In this document: one piece after another, positions 4,802-7,140 of the stretch
How the letters are laid out: the number at the start of each line of letters is the position of its first letter
How positions within the stretch are numbered: the stretch's first letter is position 1
Origin: Chloroflexota bacterium
GTDB taxonomy: Bacteria; Chloroflexota; Anaerolineae; Anaerolineales; Villigracilaceae
Length of the DNA: 7,140 bases
Direction: 5' to 3'
Assembly (NCBI GenBank): GCA_021796315.1
Contig: JAJYOH010000308.1
Location: 1-7,140, forward strand
The notes under the pieces: generated by a model
Told to the model about the DNA's origin: nothing
Seen by the model: the letters and a program-made list of their open reading frames with translations, nothing else
Databases searched by the model: none
Position numbers and translations under genes: made by a program

Positions 4802-6430
4802 ATGGAAATCCTTTCCTCTTCGCTCGATCCGCAATCTTCCGAGTTCAAATCCAACGCCGAACATCAGCGCGCGCTTGCCAGGGAATTGAAGGAACGACTC
4901 GCGCTCGTCCGACAGGGCGGCGGCGAAAAATATCGCAGACGCCAGGAGGAGCAGGGCAAACTCTTCGTGCGCGACCGCATCGAACGCCTGCTCGATCCGG
5001 GTTCGCCGTTCCTGGAATTGTCCACGCTGGCAGCTTGGGGCATGTATGGCGGCGAAGCAAATGGCGCGGGCATCGTCACCGGTATCGGGCGTGTCAGCGG
5101 GCGCGAAGTTTTGATCGTCGCCAACGATGCAACCGTCAAGGGCGGCTCGTATTATCCGATGACTGTCAAGAAACATTTACGCGCGCAACAGATCGCCGAA
5201 GAAAATTTTTTACCGTGTTTATATCTTGTTGATTCTGGCGGCGCGTTTTTGCCGCTGCAAGATGAAGTCTTTCCAGATGTGAATCATTTTGGCCGCATCT
5301 TTTATAACCAGGCGCGTATGTCCGCGAAAAAGATTCCGCAGATCGCGGCGGTCATGGGAAGCTGCACCGCGGGCGGCGCGTACGTCCCGGCCATGAGCGA
5401 TGAGGCCATCATCGTCAAAGGCACGGGTACGATCTTTTTAGCCGGCCCGCCGCTGGTCAAGGCCGCGACCGGAGAAGATGTCAGCGCGGAAGACCTCGGC
5501 GGCGCGGATGTCCACACGCGCAAGTCGGGCGTCGCGGATCACTTCGCCGAGGACGATGACCACGCCATTCAACTTTTGCGGGACATCGTGGAGACATTGC
5601 CAACGAAAGAAGAAAGAGGAAAGACGTGGCTCTTTCATCTTTCCTCTTTCCCGCCCGAAGAGCCCCTTTATCCAGCAGAAGACATCTACGGGATTCTGCC
5701 CTCCACTTTTCGCGCAAGCTACGATGTGCATGAGATCATTGCCCGCCTGGTTGACGGAAGCAAATTCCGCGAATTCAAAGCGCGTTACGGCACGACGATT
5801 GTGTGCGGCTTCGCGCGTATAAACGGATACCCGGTCGGCATCATTGCCAACAACGGAGTCCTGTTCAGTGAGTCCGCACTCAAGGCGACTCATTTTATTG
5901 AGTTATGCGACCAGCGCGGAATCCCGCTTTTGTTTTTGCAAAACATCACCGGCTTCATGGTCGGACGCGAATACGAAACAGGCGGCATCGCCAAGGACGG
6001 CGCGAAGATGGTGCACGCAGTTGCCACCACCCGCGTCCCCAAGCTGACGGTCGTGATCGGCGGCTCGTTCGGTGCAGGGAATTATGCAATGTCAGGCCGC
6101 GCCTATGGCTCAAGGTTTTTGTGGATGTGGCCCAATGCGCGCATCAGCGTCATGGGCGGAGAACAAGCTGCAAATGTTTTGCTGACCATCAAACAGGATC
6201 AACTCGCACGCGAAGGCAAACCACAATTGACAAAAGAAGAAGCGGACGAATTCAAACGTCCCATTTTGGAAAAATATGAAGATGAAGGAAATCCCTATCA
6301 TTCCACCGCGCGGCTTTGGGATGATGGCGTGATCGATCCGGCGGATACGCGTCAGGTTTTGGGATTGGCGTTGTCGGTGGTGTTGAATGCACCGGTGGAT
6401 GAAAATAATTTTGGAGTCTTCAGAATGTAG
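4802..6430 (+). CDS. mccB: Acyl-CoA carboxylase carboxyltransferase subunit, methylcrotonyl-CoA type
   Basis: Beta subunit of a biotin-dependent acyl-CoA carboxylase. It moves the carboxyl group from carboxybiotin to the acyl-CoA; in the 3-methylcrotonyl-CoA type it acts in leucine breakdown. The product is 542 residues, near the usual 535. Recognisable segments are [22 protein letters not shown] (52-73), [16 protein letters not shown] (144-159), the N-domain oxyanion loop GSCTAGGAY (186-194), [11 protein letters not shown] (215-225), [10 protein letters not shown] (238-247), the C-domain [12 protein letters not shown] (381-392), and the oxyanion loop [11 protein letters not shown] (420-430). 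FMVG and [14 protein letters not shown] favour the methylcrotonyl over the propionyl type; a geranyl-CoA relative is possible. The linker at 268-288 is unusual and encoded by an inverted repeat. The biotin-carrying alpha subunit is not in this window. The ATG at 4802 fits the family N-terminus and probably starts a leaderless message. Confidence 0.93.
   Translation: MEILSSSLDPQSSEFKSNAEHQRALARELKERLALVRQGGGEKYRRRQEEQGKLFVRDRIERLLDPGSPFLELSTLAAWGMYGGEANGAGIVTGIGRVSGREVLIVANDATVKGGSYYPMTVKKHLRAQQIAEENFLPCLYLVDSGGAFLPLQDEVFPDVNHFGRIFYNQARMSAKKIPQIAAVMGSCTAGGAYVPAMSDEAIIVKGTGTIFLAGPPLVKAATGEDVSAEDLGGADVHTRKSGVADHFAEDDDHAIQLLRDIVETLPTKEERGKTWLFHLSSFPPEEPLYPAEDIYGILPSTFRASYDVHEIIARLVDGSKFREFKARYGTTIVCGFARINGYPVGIIANNGVLFSESALKATHFIELCDQRGIPLLFLQNITGFMVGREYETGGIAKDGAKMVHAVATTRVPKLTVVIGGSFGAGNYAMSGRAYGSRFLWMWPNARISVMGGEQAANVLLTIKQDQLAREGKPQLTKEEADEFKRPILEKYEDEGNPYHSTARLWDDGVIDPADTRQVLGLALSVVLNAPVDENNFGVFRM
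5605..5650. repeat. Purine-rich repeat and 13-base inverted repeat within the carboxyltransferase gene
   Basis: Bases 5605-5623 (GAAAGAAGAAAGAGGAAAG) are identical over 19 bases to 6437-6455 in the spacer after the gene. Bases 5612-5624 are also the exact reverse complement of 5638-5650, giving a 13-base perfect stem around a 13-base loop. In frame it encodes residues 269-283, which link the N-terminal and C-terminal carboxyltransferase domains. Confidence 0.8.
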
Positions 6431-6455
6431 AAAGAGGAAAGAAGAAAGAGGAAAG
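6430..6455 (+). repeat. Tandem GAAAGAGGAAAG repeat after the carboxyltransferase gene
   Basis: Two copies of GAAAGAGGAAAG (6430-6441 and 6444-6455) at a 14-base interval, beginning on the last base of the stop codon. A further related GAAAGAGG lies at 6481-6488. The same 12-mer occurs inside the preceding gene at 5612-5623 and inverted at 5639-5650. No terminator hairpin is visible between this gene and the next. Confidence 0.8.
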
Positions 6456-6459
6456 TCTG

Positions 6460-6478
6460 CCCTGAGCTTGTAGAAGGG
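6460..6478 (-). repeat. Second copy of the CCCTTCGACAGGCTCAGGG-type repeat
   Basis: CCCTGAGCTTGTAGAAGGG; its reverse complement differs from the thrC copy (264-282) at two of 19 positions. It lies five bases after the tandem purine repeat and 21 bases before the next start codon. Confidence 0.75.
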
Positions 6479-6499
6479 AAGAAAGAGGGGATTGCAATC

Positions 6500-6967
6500 A
6501 TGAATTATACAGAATGGCTTGGGACGGTTCCATCAGAGATCACCAACGATCCGATCTGGAAGCTTGAAGTTTATCGGCTGGCTTTATTTGCCGGTGATAT
6601 TGGATGGGAGGACGTTCTGAAATTGTCGAAGGAAAAATTAATGTTTAGCGTCGCAGATCAGCTCCATCGCTCTCTTGGCTCCATCAGTGCAAACCTAACC
6701 GAAGGATATTCGCGAAGCAAAGGGCTTGACCGCGCCCGTTTTATCGAAATCGCTTTGGGCTCTGCGCGCGAAAGCCGGGATTGGTATTACAAATCACGCC
6801 GTGTTTTGCCAGCCGAAGTTACCGCACATCGCCTGGCATTAATAACTCGAATCATCAGCATGTTAACTCCGATGATTTCTCACCAACGTAAGAATGCCAT
6901 CCGCGAAGAGCAAGCCGAGTATAAGATATCAACCTTCTCGCTCAACGTGGAAATACCAATGCCATAA
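6500..6967 (+). CDS. Four-helix-bundle protein of the S23/IVP type
   Basis: A 155-residue, mostly helical protein of the family also known from intervening sequences in 23S rRNA genes (TIGR02436-like) and distantly related to the Avd accessory proteins of diversity-generating retroelements. The diagnostic run is LHRSLGSISANLTEGYSRSKG (55-75), followed by RARFIEIALGSARESRDWYYKSRR (78-101), matching the family's SxxxNIAEGxGR...FxxxALGSxxE pattern. An N-terminal helix (17-43) and a helix at 107-125 complete the bundle. The charged tail (128-155) is longer than in typical 120-130-residue members. Biochemical function is unknown for stand-alone members; nucleic-acid binding is suspected from the Avd relation. 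There is no rRNA, reverse transcriptase or variable repeat nearby. The start ATG has GAGGGG nine bases upstream, contributed by the purine-rich repeat. Confidence 0.87.
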   Translation: MNYTEWLGTVPSEITNDPIWKLEVYRLALFAGDIGWEDVLKLSKEKLMFSVADQLHRSLGSISANLTEGYSRSKGLDRARFIEIALGSARESRDWYYKSRRVLPAEVTAHRLALITRIISMLTPMISHQRKNAIREEQAEYKISTFSLNVEIPMP

Positions 6968-7024
6968 AACGTCTTTTCTCTTTCGTCTTTCTTTGTTAAC
7001 CAAAACCACTAAATGGAAATTACT
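6968..7024. other. Pyrimidine-rich spacer before the last gene
   Basis: Bases 6972-6994 are almost pure C/T and on the minus strand read like a loose variant of the GAAAGAGGAAAG repeat. Next come TTGTTAACC and ACCACTAAATGG, reminiscent of the ends of the CTTTGTG-type repeats. I see no terminator hairpin and no convincing promoter. Confidence 0.35.
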
Positions 7025-7140
7025 ATGTCTTTCTCAAAATCATCATCCACCCCTCATCACTTTCTTTCCCAACTTGCGGGCAACTGGCAAGGTACAAGCA
7101 AACTTTGGCTTGAGCCGGGAAAACTTGCAGGCGAGACTCC
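7025..7140 (+). CDS. DUF1579-like protein, 5' fragment
   Basis: The frame is open from the ATG at 7025 to the window edge, 38 full codons. After a polar, Ser-rich start, the text FLSQLAGNWQGTSKLWLEPGK and then LAGETP resembles the N-terminus of DUF1579 proteins, small beta-barrel-like proteins of unknown function (LAGxWxGxxxxWxEPGKL). An in-frame ATG at 7013 would add four residues. The start at 7025 is preferred because GGAA (7015-7018) lies six bases before it. The C-terminal part lies beyond the window, so the family call rests on this short segment only. Confidence 0.6.
   Translation, partial: MSFSKSSSTPHHFLSQLAGNWQGTSKLWLEPGKLAGET

Noticed and set aside
5438..5893. Minus-strand 151-codon frame across the carboxyltransferase gene
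   Set aside because: It is antisense to strongly conserved coding sequence, with no start signal or recognisable product.
6500..6967. Diversity-generating retroelement suggested by an Avd-like four-helix bundle
   Set aside because: No reverse transcriptase and no template/variable repeat pair are visible. The protein fits the common stand-alone S23/IVP type.

Overview
The window is a GC-moderate bacterial chromosome segment. Gene content and style suggest an Anaerolineae-like member of the Chloroflexota: Thr/Pro-rich lipoprotein linkers, extended -10 promoters of the TGCTAAA type, a stand-alone four-helix-bundle (S23/IVP-type) gene, and intergenic spaces filled with degenerate CTTTGTGTCC-like and GAAAGAGGAAAG repeats. 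This placement is inference from style. No rRNA or other phylogenetic marker is present.

Layout. Positions 1-129 hold repeat-derived sequence with two hairpins. Threonine synthase (thrC, 130-1209, +) and homoserine kinase (thrB, 1318-2235, +) follow, the last two steps of threonine synthesis. They are separated by a 108-base spacer made of an inverted repeat. A promoter overlapping the thrB stop reads into a lipoprotein gene (2350-3174, +). Its transcript ends at a strong bidirectional terminator (3247-3286). On the minus strand, that terminator also closes a small antitoxin-like gene (3608-3289) that appears broken. Upstream of it on the minus strand lie a three-helix membrane protein gene (4189-3683) and a dual-specificity-type phosphatase gene (4740-4267). 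A 61-base divergent spacer then leads to a methylcrotonyl-CoA-carboxylase-type carboxyltransferase gene (4802-6430, +), a repeat-filled spacer, a four-helix-bundle protein gene (6500-6967, +), and the first 38 codons of a DUF1579-like gene (7025 to the window edge).

How the genes relate. thrC and thrB are a functional pair. The carboxyltransferase needs a biotin-carboxylase/biotin-carrier partner that is not in the window. The central block (about 2290-4260) is visibly AT-richer than the flanking metabolic genes and holds the poorly conserved genes, so it looks like accessory material. I see no toxin-antitoxin pair with both halves intact, no CRISPR array, no transposase, no RNA gene and no phage gene.

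The most notable signals are not gene clusters. Two short repeat families that sit side by side in the spacer after the carboxyltransferase gene (6430-6478) each also occur in frame inside a metabolic gene: one in thrC (264-282), one in the carboxyltransferase gene (5605-5650). Both fall at loops where family members vary. The 61-base divergent spacer at 4741-4801 carries two interlocked extended -10 promoters, each placing its predicted start of transcription on or next to the ATG, so both genes may be read from leaderless mRNAs. The antitoxin-like gene shows an in-frame TAA exactly where the conserved domain should continue.
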